NCBI RefSeq assembly: GCF_001411555.2
Contig: NC_049902.1
Span: 10,979,888 to 11,043,887 of the forward strand
Length of the DNA stretch: 64,000 bases
Reading direction: 5' to 3'
Origin: Juglans regia
Taxonomy: Eukaryota > Streptophyta > Magnoliopsida > Fagales > Juglandaceae
Part shown: piece by piece, positions 22,522 through 33,938 of the stretch
Layout of the letters: each line of letters opens with the position of its first letter
Position numbering within the stretch: the stretch's first letter is position 1
Notes under the pieces: model-generated
The model's input: only the letters and a program-made list of their open reading frames with translations
Databases searched by the model: none
What the model was told of the DNA's origin: nothing
Position numbers and translations under genes: made by a program

Positions 22522-22663
22522 GAGAGTGTTCTCTTTATTACCTATTGTAAGATGGAGGGGCACCTGCATGAACAAACCACTCCTATGCGGTAACAACATG
22601 TAACACATAACTTAATGGCCATCCTTATATGGGATTCATTATAATTGTCATAATTAATAGCAG

Positions 22664-22945
22664 TGTTAAGCAATACAGCTCAGTTTGTTGCTCAATTAGT
22701 GGAGCAGTCACTAGAGCCATCATCGGCCAAGTCAACATGGGATGATTTTGTTCTAGATACTTAGCACTTTCCTTTCATGAACTCTGTCTTGCTGTATCAC
22801 CTTATTTAGGAAATGTATATACTTAGCATACTATCAAACTTTCCTTGTATATTAAACTTCCTTGTAAATGTATCTTTTATATATGAAATATGTAGAGAAG
22901 GGTGCATATATTGATTGCTACACTTCGTTTTTGCTTTACTTTTCA
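22664..22945 (+). repeat. LTR of a second, fragmentary Copia element
   Basis: It runs from TGTTAAGCAATACAG to TTTTCA and is followed directly by the primer site TGGTATCCAGAGC (22946-22958), a near match to the initiator tRNA-Met site. The left end is placed on TG and is less certain than the right end. Confidence 0.65.
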
Positions 22946-23002
22946 TGGTATCCAGAGCTACAAGCTAACGCCCTTTCCTGCATACCTGTACACTTCCGCA
23001 AC

Positions 23003-23478
23003 ATGTCTTCCTCGTCCATCACTTTTAATCCTCCGAGCATCACACAATTGATTTCGGTACGGATGGATGGAACAAATGATCTCAATTGGGTTTCTCAATT
23101 ACTTCTGGTTTTATGGAGTAATGACTTGCTGGGTTTCATGGATAGTACGGAGCCGTGCCCAGCAAAATTTCTTCCAGCCACCTCTGATAATAACGTTGGT
23201 GCTCAAGAAGTTAATCCAACATTTCTTCTCTGGACAAAGAAGGACCAATTCGTCCTTAGCTGGCTGAATGCAACTCTGGCTGGGAAGGTTCTGTCAATGA
23301 CCTTTGGCCTTGATACATCTCAAGCGGTCTTGCTTGCATTAGCCAATAGGTATGCCTCCCAGTCCCGCTCCCGCATCAATTACCTGAAGCGGCAATTGCA
23401 ATCTATGTCTCAAGGTGGGAAAAGCTGTGGAGAATACCTTCAGGATGCAAAGTCGTGGGTTGATCATCTGATCTGATT
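23003..23478 (+). pseudogene. Copia gag fragment (UBN2/Retrotran_gag family)
   Basis: From ATG 23003, 57 bases after the primer site, the frame reads MSSSSITFNPPSI, then MDGTNDLNWVSQ, SNDLLGFMDSTEPCP and LALANRYASQSRSRINYLK. These are conserved blocks of Copia gag with its helical capsid-like domain. It ends after about 158 codons at a stop formed where a MITE-like sequence joins. No nucleocapsid or pol follows, so this is a truncated remnant. Confidence 0.8.
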
Positions 23479-23479
23479 G

Positions 23480-23622
23480 TATCATTACAAATTTTTTAAA
23501 TTTCTATACAAAATATAATAAACAATTCAAAATTTTCAAATCACAAAACAATAATAATATTAAAAAAATAATATTTTAAACTTTCATCTAAAACCAAGAA
23601 TTCTCATCTCACTATCCAAACC
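23480..23622. mobile_element. MITE-like fragment
   Basis: The AT-rich sequence (TCATTACAAATTTTTTAAAT, then ATAATAAACAATTCAA and AATAATATTAAAAAA) parallels the interior of the MITE at 16276-16470. It ends near ATCTCACTATCCAAACCATTTT. Terminal repeats are not clear. Confidence 0.45.
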
Positions 23623-23627
23623 ATTTT

Positions 23628-24040
23628 AGATCTCTAGTTTGACTCTACTTGTATTTAGGTTTGGTTTGGTTTCACAGACCTTTGAAAGCATCTCATCTCA
23701 ATATCCAAATACCATTCAAACACAAATATTTTTTAATTTCAACTTTTCAACTTTTTCATCTAATCGTTATCAAATCAGTACAACTTTTTCAAACTTCTAA
23801 ACAAAACACAAAAAATAATGAGATTCTAACCCTTTTTTAACTTTATAATTTTTTATTCCGTTTTTTCTCTCATTTCCCAAAATCTCGTAAAAACCTTAAT
23901 TCAAATCATTTAACTACTATTCATAAATTGTCTCACTACTATTTACAAATTTCTCACATCATCTCATCTGTGTAACCAAACTATTAGGGATATACTTTGG
24001 ATGAACTGGTTATTATTTTCCTTAATTTATTCAATCTCCT
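23628..24040. repeat. 420-bp repeat containing a MITE, copy 2
   Basis: Same sequence as 22102-22521, with numerous substitutions. Its presence both outside and inside the Copia element means either two independent insertions of one family or a rearrangement. Confidence 0.6.
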
Positions 24041-24177
24041 CTCTTGAGATGATTACGAAGCCTAACGAATTTTTGATCTTACGATGTGTCTGTATTATTT
24101 TTTTCTAACTTGGATGGACGCGACGGATTTCTAAGATGTGTGTGTAATATCCCTTTTTGTGCATTTTGTAGTGAAAT

Positions 24178-27100
24178 GGAATCCAAGAGTATAGTTGTCG
24201 ATTTAAACAAAGGGGAGAAATTGGATGGGGAGAATGATGACGTGATACCCCATATGATATGGATAAGGGTAGGTGGTGTATGAGATCCCACATTGCTTGG
24301 AAAAAAGAACTTCTTACTCTTTATAAAGTTCTAGTGGGGCTCCAATTGTATCATTGACTAGTCCTTTTGGAGTATAGGCCATGTGGTTTGAGTCTTCCAT
24401 TGGGGAATATCAGAGCCATGCCACCTACAATGGATAGGCCCGACGAAGACGTCGGAAATTTAAGGGGGTAGATTGTGATACCCCATATGATATGGATAAG
24501 GGTAGGTGGTGTATGAGATCCCATATTGCTTGGGAAGGAGAAGTTCTTAGTCTTTATAAGATTCCAAAAGGGCTCCAATTGTATCATTGACTAGTCCTTT
24601 TGGAGTATAGGCCATGTGGTTTGGGCCATCCATTAGGACATTACAAATGGTATCAGAATCTATCCCAACAAAAAATGTGGGACTTGAGCCGTGCCACCTA
24701 CAATGGACAGGCCAGACGAGGACGTCAGGAATTTAAGGGGGATAGATTGTGATACCCCATATGATATGGATAAGGGTGGGTGGTGTATGAGATCCCATAT
24801 TGCTTGGGAAGGAGAACTTCTTGCTCTTTATAAAGTTCTAATGGGGTTCCAATTGTATCATTGACTAGTCCTTTTGGAGTACAGGCCATGTGGTTTGAGT
24901 CTTTCATTGGGGCGTTGCGGATGACATTTAGCATCGCAAGATCCAATATAATCTTGGATGAGCAGGAGGTCTTGGAGGTTTTAACTGACTTGCTTTATAA
25001 GCTCGAGAAAAGGGACTTGGAGCAACACAAGAGAGATCAAGAAACTATGATGAATGGGCTAAAAAGAACTATTTTGCACGCATTATCATGTTAGGCAGCA
25101 TGCACAATAATCTCATGTGTGAGTTCGAAGCCTATGACACTGCCCAAAAGATGTGGCAAGCATTAAAGATGAAGTTTGGAGAACTTCAGCCATAAGGTTG
25201 CGCGGATTAATTATGAGATTTGACTCCTATAAGATGTGCTCTCACCACACGAGGAAGCAACATCTTAGGGTGATGTCATCCATGATCCGAGAACTTAAGA
25301 CGGTAGGAAACAACTTGACTTATGACCAACAAGTTCAGGCAATTATACACTCGCTACTAAATTCTTGGGAGACAATCAGCCAGAATCTGACGCATAATGA
25401 GAATATCAAGGATTTTGATGATGTGTCGCGTCACTTGGAGCTTGAGGCTAAGCACCTAGAGGCTGTTAAGCCTAAACATTCAGCCTATATGCTGAGTCTG
25501 GTTTGTGCAGGGCATCTAAACCCAAGCGCAAGAAGTCCAAGATAGGGTTAGCTGCTGGACAAGTGAAGGAAGGGTCAGAAACTTCTCAATGCAGGAAGAA
25601 CAAGTCAATGTTAGAGTGCTTCAACTGCAGAAAGAAATGCCAATTCGCTCGTGACTGGACTGAGGCGAAAAAGGTACACTCTGACTATTCTCGCATTATT
25701 TTTGTAACTAGTCATGTGATGATTGCACATTTGTATCCTGTGTGGACTGTTGATTCAGGAGAGAACAAGCACATAGCGTGAGATCGAGTTAGTTTTGTTG
25801 AGTATCGTCAGATTCTAGCTAAGAGTCGTGATGTCAAGGTCAGGAATGGAGCTAGCATTGAGGTGCTGGGACTTGGCACCTACAAGTTGGACTTGCGGGG
25901 CCGCCACACTCTATTTCTCCACGATGTGTTATATGCTCCCGAGATCCAACGAAACTTACTTTCTGTAGTTGCTTTATTAAGACTTGGTTTCCGGATTGTA
26001 ATTGAAAACAATTGTGTTTCCTTATATTTAGGCAATGTTTTTTATGGTTGTGCTTTTCTATCAGACGGTTTTATGATAATTAATTTGGATTATTCAAATA
26101 TAAATGAGTCTATTGCTTTTCTTTCTGCATCTGATAATTTAGATTCATATAAATGGCATGTTAGGCTTGGCCATATAGGGCAAGAAAGAATGACTAGGTT
26201 AGCTAGAGAAGGTCTTATAGGCAGTCTCGCTAAGGTCACGTTGCCCAATGTGAACATTGTCTGATGAGAAAAGCTAAGAGAAAATTGTTTGGAAAAGTCT
26301 CTAGGGCATCTTTTCCATTGCAATTAGTCCACACAGACATCTGTGATTTTTCACCTTTAAAGATGATTTTTCACGTTATGGTTATGTATACTTAATCTCC
26401 CATAAGTCTGAAGCATTAGAGTGCTTTAGGCGATATCTTAGAATGGCTGAGAATCATTTAGACAAAAACTTAAAAGCTCTAAGGATTGACTACAAACGTA
26501 AATATCTCTCTGAGCAATTTAAAATGCTCTATGATGAAAATGAAATCAAAAGACAGTTGAAGTTGCCAAGTACGCCACAACAAAAAGGTGTGGCAGAAAG
26601 GAGAAATCAAACACTGCTTGAGATGGTTAGGTTAATGATGATGCAAGAAAACCTACCAATTTCATTTTGGGGGAATGTACTTTTGACTGCTGCCTGCATT
26701 TTTAATCGAGTGCCCTCCAAATTAATATCCTTCACCCCATATGAACTATGGATCGACGAGAAACCCAATTTGAGTAACTTGCGTCCATGGGGTTCAGTAG
26801 GTTTTGTTCACGATGTTTCTTATAAATATGGAAAGTTAGGCCTTATAGGAAAAAAATGTATCTTTATAAGATACTTAGAACACTTTAAAGGGTATGTGCG
26901 AATAGGTGAGCAATCTGATGGAACTATGACTGAGATTGAGTCACGAGATGTGGATTTCATAGAGGATGAGTTTCCAAGTAGGGATGAGGTTGATAGGAGT
27001 TTGGAACTCCATAATATTGTGGGTCACGAGGAAGGCATTCCTAGGGGTTTAGCTGGGAATGAGGAAGAAATTCCTCAAGTCATACAAATTGTGAGAGTGA

Positions 27101-28793
27101 TTTGCCTCCAAGTGGGAGCACACCACTTGTTAATCAACCACAACCACCTCAGCCGCGTAGAAGCATGCGTGCAAGTGTTCCTCGTCGTCTTTTTGAGATT
27201 GAAGGAGAAACTTTCATAGTAGCTTCGCAAGATAATAATAAGCCTAAGAAAATTTATGAGGCTCTCTCGTCTTCTACTAAAGATGAGTGGATAAAAGCAC
27301 TAAATGATGAGATAAAGTCTATGAGGACTAATCAACTCTGGGATCTAGTAGATCTACTATCAGGGTGCATGGCTATTGGGAATAAATGGTTTCTAAAGGT
27401 GAAACGTAAGTCGGATGGATCAATATAAATGTACAAAACTCGCTTAGTGGCAAAAGGATATACTCAACAGGAGGTTATAGACTATGAGGAATCTTTTTCA
27501 CCAGGGGTGAGGTTTGCCTTGATTCGCCTGATTCTAGCTATAGTAGCGTACATGGATTTGAAACTTTATTAGATGGACATTAAGACAACATTTCTCAATG
27601 GAGAACTAGATGAGGAGATCTATATGGATCAATCCATGACTTTGTGGTCAAAGGTTAAGAGCAAAAAGTGTGCAAGTTCAAACAATATATATGGCCTAAA
27701 GCAATCATCTAGAGAATGGCTCGATGATAATGGTTTCTCAGATTCCATCGAGCCATTCTCTCGAATGGGTTTACAATCATTATGGAGAACCATTGTGTCT
27801 ATGTCCAAAGGTCCAAGAAGAGTTTTATTATGTTGTCATTATATGTTAACCACATACTACTGGTTGGAAATAACAAAGGATTGATAGTCGCCACAAAAGA
27901 GTGGTTATCCTTCAATTTTGAGATAAAAGATATGGATGAGGCATAACACATTTTGGGAGTTAACATCTATAGAGATCGATCAAAGGAACTTATGTATTTG
28001 TCCTAGTAGACTTACATAAAAAAAAGTTCTCCAGCTCTTCCAAATGTGTGAATGTAAACCCATTGACACTCCTATTACTAGAGGCGAGAGCTTGTCCAAA
28101 TAGATGTGTCGTAAGACTCAAAGAGAAATAGAAAAGATGGCTTGTGTTCTTTATGCTAATGTTGTGGGCAGCCTGATGTATGCAATAATGTGTACTCGGT
28201 CAGACATATGTTATACAGTTGGCTTGGTGAGCAAATTCCAATCTAACCTTGGACTGGCTCACTGGAAAGAAGTCAAGAGGATTCTGAGATATCTCAAGGG
28301 AATTGCAGACTGTGTTGTGTTATCTGGGTTCAGATTTACAACTGAGAGTTTACAACGATATTGATTGGGGCAGTGACTTAGATGAGCGCAAATCAACCAC
28401 TGGGTATGTCTTTCTGCTCAACAATAGTGTCATTACATGGTGCAACAAGAAACAACCCTGTATAGCCTCATTCACTATGCAGGCAAAGTACATAGATTAC
28501 TCAACAACAGTTCAAGAAGTTATTTAGTTATGGAGGTTCCTCTAAGTTGTTTAGTTGATGATATTCTGCAATAGCATGACAACTCTCACATATGCTAATG
28601 ACTTAAAGTATCATGGAAAAAATAAATACATAGATATCAGATATCACTACATTAGAGACCTGGTGGCGCAAAAGGAAGTGGTTCTGAAACACCTTTCTAC
28701 GATTCGCATGGTTTCTGATCCCCTGACAAAGCCTATAACAAGAGATGCTTTTGTGGCTCATGTTAGGAATTTAGGACTGTGTAGATTGTGAAT
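24178..28793 (+). pseudogene. Copia gag-pol polyprotein, broken
   Basis: The ATG at 24178 gives MESKSIVVDLNKGEKLDGEN, the standard opening of one plant Copia gag lineage; the frame is then interrupted by the TRIM (24241-24919) and resumes with DEQEVLEVLTDLL. Gag continues to about 25500 (MRQHL-type block RKQHLRVMSSMIRELK), then CFNCRKKCQFARDW (zinc knuckle with a degraded fourth ligand), WTVDSGENKHIA (protease, D-S-G), WHVRLGHIGQERM (pre-integrase), an integrase with a degenerate PQQKGVAERRN motif (about 26575), RT and RNase H (DWGSDLDERKSTTGYVFLL, about 28360). The RT box expected to read YVDD reads YVNH at 27842-27853, losing both catalytic aspartates. More than eight frame breaks occur. 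It is inactive. Confidence 0.88.
24236..24924 (+). mobile_element. Tandem TRIM: three LTRs and two internal segments
   Basis: LTR copies begin at 24241, 24474 and 24748 (TGTGATACCCCATATGATAT in the latter two; CG in place of the first TG in the first). Copies two and three are 172 bp each. Between them are short internals with a primer site (AATGGTATCAGA, 24646-24657) and a polypurine tract (TTTAAGGGGG) just before each following LTR. The first internal has lost the LTR end and part of the primer site. The whole block is flanked by GATGA at 24236-24240 and 24920-24924. It inserted into the Copia gag about 21 codons from the start. TRIMs encode nothing and rely on other elements. Confidence 0.85.
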
Positions 28794-29405
28794 GCAGTTT
28801 ATGTTTCAGTTGACATTGAGATGTAAAATCTCCTTTGGAATATTAATGCAATATGATTTTATTCAATTCTTTGTTTTTATCATATCGTTTTCGGATACAC
28901 ACACACAAGGTATGCCAACATGCTTAGATCGGCTCATTCACATGAGCAATCGCCTCTAGCGCTTGAGTAGCGAGTGGAGATGAGACATTGTGTCCCTAGG
29001 TACTTGTCTAAGGGGATAACTTGGTTGACACAAAGATATGTCTCCTTAGTGGGAGCTAAGATGAGGTCTATTGTATTGAAAGGACCATGCATGCGTACCC
29101 CACAATCCATGTAGCCTGTGGTTAGCCAGATGCGAGATCTTTTTTGTTGCCTTGGAGGCAAGCAAATGTAGGGACTTAGGTTAGACGCTTAAGGAGCGAC
29201 TAGACTAAGATTTGTCTGGTGTTGATATAGACATATGCTCTTTGAGGAAGAGAAATCTACCGTAGCATGTATTTCATACATCTGCTTATTCGACCAAATG
29301 AGTAAGTGAATAAATGGTTCCCTTCTTTCTCACCGTGTAAGTCTCATATTTTATAAAGTTTCGTTCATTTACCTTTGACTAGATCATAAAATGGAGATTG
29401 TGATG
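28794..29405 (+). other. 3' non-coding region of the Copia element
   Basis: About 600 bases between the pol stop and the insertion of LTR-like unit B. It contains no frame of interest. An AAAATGGAGATTG purine-rich string precedes the insertion point; the real polypurine tract appears to be the one at 32813-32822. Confidence 0.5.
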
Positions 29406-32347
29406 TGTAGCACCCTGGCCAATTAAGCCCAAGGCCGTTCCATTAGAGTCTCTTGTTTCTTTTTTTTTTCTCTCTCTTGTTTTCACACAGCTGAGTAACC
29501 TCTCCTACCCCACAACGTAGTTTGCAGTGAGCTTATCTCATTTTATCTTCTCAACCATTTTTCAATTTTAGTTTATGCACTTCCGAAGATTTCTCCACCC
29601 AATCTCCATTATCTCCACGTGATCTAGGCAGTTTGAAGTTTGAACTTCCTTCCCCTTTCTGAGTTCTCTTCTTTTATTTTTGTTTCCGTCAAAGACTCGA
29701 GTCTCTCCCACCTATTTTTTTATTGTCTTCTACTTGTAGTGCTTTTCTGTTTCTTTTTCTATCCTCTCAAGCTCTCTCTATTTATCTATCTTCTCCGCAC
29801 CAAGTCACGAGGCACCTAGAAACTCTGCCATCCAACCACCTCGGGTCAGCTCCCACGGTCCAGCGCCACTATGTCCTCAACGAAAGCCTGTCCCACGCAC
29901 TCGTCAGCCTCCACTGAACCAGTCAAGGTCATCATCAAATAAGAATCAACGCTGTCACACATTTATCCCTCCTCTGCAAATTAGACAACGACTCTCCTCC
30001 TCAACCACCTCGTAAGGCGGTGCCTCACGTCAGAAATACCATGAAAACAGCCCAACCACCGCGCCCCAACTGCCCAGAAACTTCCTCTGTTTTGCTATGC
30101 CAAAAACAGAGCAACCCACCACCAGTTTCACCTTAAACCGCAGCTCCTTGTGTCAAGCGAACCCACCGCAAGCTACCCAGCCACCACAAGCGTCGCACGG
30201 TGTAGCCCTTGACACACTCGAGCAACCACCCAATCACCATGAGCTCTATCCTGAACCACCAGCCGTTGCTCCAAGTGTCCCCATGCTCGGCCATTCGCAG
30301 TTGATAGATGAGGGCTCGAGACATAGTTGATCTTCTAACCACTACCAACGCCGTGCTCAGATCCTTCGTCCATGGTTGCACCACTGTGCACGACCTCCAC
30401 CCCTCACGTGCCAGGCCGTCGTGCTCACCACCGTCGATCCTTGTCCAGCTCTCTATCCCGTCGCGCCTTCATCTTCCCTCGGTGAGTATGCCTCTCTGTT
30501 GCCTAGTTTTGATCCAGGTGTTCCTTTTGGTTTGTCCCACTTTTCTTTTTCTCGTTTCTAGCCGTACCCAACGTGCATGCATGTTGATGTTTTCATTTTC
30601 CAAAAATGCCCCTCTTCATTTAGATAGTTTCATATTCGACCGTTTTCATATTAAACTTATGTTAAGTGGGTCTTGTTTAGCCTAAGAATTTACATTTACG
30701 GATTCAAGTTAAATTACTAAATATTCTTACAATTTGATTTTTGGGTTGTAAACTGTAAGTATTTTTAATCTTTTATTTTTTTTTAAGCACTTTAAGCCTA
30801 TTATATGAAATAAACCTTGTATGGTTTTAATTTAGGTATGGTTAGTAGTTTGCAGTGAGTTTTTTTTTTTAAATATTATTAACTATTTTTTATGAACTAC
30901 CTATTGTTTAAAGAAATTTATGATTTCCTATTACATCATATCCTAGTGGTATTAAATCTAGGATATTTTAGGGTTTTACGGAATTTTAGCTTTTTAGGAA
31001 AATAGATTGCTTAGCATATCAGTGGTAAGCATTGAAAAATTGTGTTAAATTCGGATATTTATGGGAGTACGTGACTATTTTATATGTGAAGATTGATTTT
31101 CGTTCAATACTGCTGTGGAGAAATTCTGAAAAGCTAAGAAGTTCAGGTAAATGGGGTTCCTATGTTAGTCTTTACACGAATTATTGAGACTGAGGTTGAC
31201 TTTCTGAAAACTTTGCATATTTTGTGATGAAATGAGAACTTGAGAAAAACCAACCACGGTCACTTATTTGCACTACTCATGAAATCTGTACGAAAAAGGG
31301 AAAATATTTTATGACATGCATTGTGTAGACATGAGCTAAATTTTGTCATGTTGTCTCTGAAATTTGAGAAAGAGCGATATTGAGAATCTGAAAAATTGTT
31401 CTTTATTTAGAAAGATACTCCGACTTTGTTTTCAGTATGTGAGAATGATCTGATTATGTTTTGGTACTCTGTTTTATGTTGATATGGTATCTGAAAACCT
31501 TTGGTATGGTGTACTGATTTTATATCTGACTCTGTCTCTGTCTCTGCTCTGTTCTGCTCTACTCTGTTTGGGTTGGTACCAACTTCTCTGTCTCTGAGTG
31601 CACCAACTTTGGAAACAAAGTGTTTTTGTGGTATTTCCTGTGTGCACACTCGGGGTTCTGAGAAGAATAAGAGAAAGATTTCACCTCTGTCTCTATCCGG
31701 TTTGGCCACCGGGGATAGCACAACTCTACCACGAGGGTGAAACATGGTCTCTGCTCTGTAGGATACTCTGTTTTGATGTGATGATGATGCTCAGGTTATA
31801 TTATGCCAAAGTACTATGGGTTTTACTTGTCTTAAAACCACCGCTCTGCTGCTTTTGAAAACATATTTTGTTCTGCATACTGTATTTTGTAAATGCTCAT
31901 GTTTGCACGCTTGCATATGTCCTTTGTTTACTGAGTTGTTGATAACTCACCCCTATCTTCATAATATTTTCAGATGATGTGGAGAGTCCAACTGAGGACC
32001 TGGATTAGATTGGTGAGCATGATTAAGCTGAGGAGAAGATGTTAAAAGAAGGAATTTCTGATACTCTTTAGATTTAATGTCTCCTAGATTTAATTTTACC
32101 TTGGGTTTAGTAAGACTTATGAAACTATCAGTTTGGTTTGTTATAACTACCAGGAGATTGTGGACTCCTTAGTTTATTTTTCTTGCGGTAATGACTGTGG
32201 AGTTTTCAAGGTCTTTATTTAGAAGACATGAGATTGAGTTTTACTAATAAAGTTTTTGGAAATTTATTTTAGTTGTGTTGGGAAACATATTTATAAGTGA
32301 CATGTAGTAATTCTCCAAGCCACCCGGCTTTGGGGCTCTACATGATG
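29401..32347 (+). mobile_element. LTR-like unit, 2.9-kb family, copy B
   Basis: The unit 29406-32342 (2937 bp) begins TGTAGCACCCTGG and ends GGGGCTCTACA, flanked by TGATG on both sides (29401-29405, 32343-32347). It shares with copy A the putative donor (GTAAAT at 31147), acceptor (TTTTCAG ending 31973), hairpins (ACTTTG-GAAA-CAAAGT near 31610-31625; CTCGG-GGTT-CTGAG, where a G-U pair replaces a G-C; CCGGT-TTGGCC-ACCGG) and the GAGTTGT-TG-ATAACTC palindrome (31933-31948). It has no coding domain. It lies inside the 3' non-coding part of the Copia element and is younger than it. Confidence 0.8.
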
Positions 32348-32822
32348 TCTGCTACTTTGGCATGCTATCTATGACCATGATTGATACGGTCTAAAGAGGC
32401 ATTCCTGGGAAGTGGTTCGACCAAAGTTAAATGACATGAGGGCGAATGGAAGACTATTCAACATCGTATCTTCGATGGTGTTTGAGGACGTCGAATTATG
32501 GCATTACACAGTAGTAGCAACTAAGGTTGTGAACACATTGAAATGATTTGGAGGTAGTCAAGCATTGTTCTGAGTGTTTTTTGAACTCAAAAGGATTTGA
32601 AAATGCTTGATCTAATGCGATTAAATGAATATAGGACATGACAACACACTTTAGGGATGTTGCTATGCTGGTCTTCTCTGGGAGAGATTTGGTATAATGC
32701 TCCCACCTTTATTTTTCCAGGTGTGTTTGGTTGTCGCACAACCTATTTACTTGTATGAACAAAATTGAGAACGTTGGAGAGATGCAGGCCAGGGGTCATG
32801 CCCACTATGTGCAAGTGAGAGA
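32348..32822 (+). other. Copia 3' non-coding region, continued, with polypurine tract
   Basis: It continues the Copia internal sequence after unit B and ends in AAGTGAGAGA directly before the 3' LTR, a position and composition appropriate for the plus-strand primer. Confidence 0.5.
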
Positions 32823-33256
32823 TGTAAGATGGAGGGGCGCCCACATGAGCAAACCCCTCCCATGTCGTAACGTCATGTAATGCATGGCCTAATGGCCATG
32901 CATTACATGCTTGGGAATAAAAGTGGCAACAACTACTCTATTCTAGGAATTAACAGCTGGCTAAAGGCCAGCTGTATATGATGCACAAGGAGGGCTATAT
33001 ACAACCCCCCCCCTTCCCCTCAGATGTTTCTTTGGCAATTCTAAAAAAAACATACAGAATCTCTCTCTTGTTATTCTCTTGAGAAAGTATCTATGTTGTT
33101 GGTGTGTTGAGTGTTACTCTAATTTATTCTAATTAGTACACTTCACTACCAAGAGGAGACTCTTGAGACTTGCTGGATTATTTGTTCAGGATGGTAGACT
33201 TGTGGAGCAACTCATCAATAAGTTATGCTTGAGGTATTCTGTTGTGCACTCTAACA
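32823..33256 (+). repeat. 3' LTR of the large Copia element
   Basis: It begins TGTAAGATGGAGGGGCG and ends GCACTCTAACA (434 bp). GGGCTATATACAACC near 32990 may be its TATA region. Its first 80-odd bases match 22546-22625, the remnant of the 5' LTR. The following CCTAT is the right-hand target duplication. Confidence 0.75.
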
Positions 33257-33261
33257 CCTAT

Positions 33262-33938
33262 GATATCACAGTGTTTTCTTTATATGGAAGATTTGTGTTA
33301 TTTTGTAGTACGATATTGTGATGGATCTCTTTTTTCTTTATATGTTTTAACTTTTCAACTATCTTTGCCTTCTTGATCTGAATTGATGGGTACTTTAAAT
33401 CAAAAGTATAGAGTGCTATTTTTGTTATTTGTGAATTTTGACAGATGAATCAACCTTTAGGGAACCCCTGCAGGGTTGTACTACTCAAACCGTCCATGCA
33501 TCCACCCTAGAACCAGCCACCACCCTGTCTATTCAGACTTGATTGAGCAATTGCCTTGGTACCAATGCCTTCTCCCCTACCCACGTTAGGCTTTGAAATG
33601 GCCGCAGCTACACCACAAGCCAGGTTATGTTTGACATGTTTGTCAAGGAAACAAATGGAGGGATGATTGACAATATCACCTCAAAAGTCTCTTGTATTTG
33701 TTGTTCGTGTGCAAACATACATCAAATAGTTCCAGTTTAACAAGATAAGAAAGATGCAAAGAATCGCAAAGTTGTTGGCTCATACCATCAAAATTATATC
33801 AAAACTGGGATGGGCGAGAATATGAGGATCCGTTGGTAACAGATCTATGCATAGATAATTATATAATTGAATTTGATATATTGATAGTGCGTGTAGATTT
33901 AATAGAATATTAGTGATTCTTTGCTCTAAGGCTAGGCT
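33262..33938. other. Intergenic; no supported gene
   Basis: Short open stretches occur (for example around 33447-33600) but none shows a domain. Nothing else is recognisable. Confidence 0.4.

Larger units (their letters stand above)
22541..33261 (+). mobile_element. Copia element, decayed, with several nested insertions
   Basis: The outer limits are 22546 (TGTAAGATGGAGGGGC, start of 5' LTR) and 33256 (end of 3' LTR at ...CTCTAACA), with the same flanking pentamer CCTAT at 22541-22545 and 33257-33261. The 3' LTR is 32823-33256; only about the first 80-100 bp of the 5' LTR survive before foreign sequence begins. Inside are, in order, a second Copia LTR-gag fragment, MITE-type repeats, the element's own gag interrupted by a tandem TRIM, its pol, a long 3' non-coding segment interrupted by LTR-like unit B, a polypurine tract (AAGTGAGAGA) and the 3' LTR. 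Confidence 0.75.

Noticed and set aside
30097..30685. Several proline/serine-rich open frames in LTR-like unit B
   Set aside because: Mutually overlapping frames in a GC-rich leader; no domains, and I see no counterpart at the same position in copies A and D.
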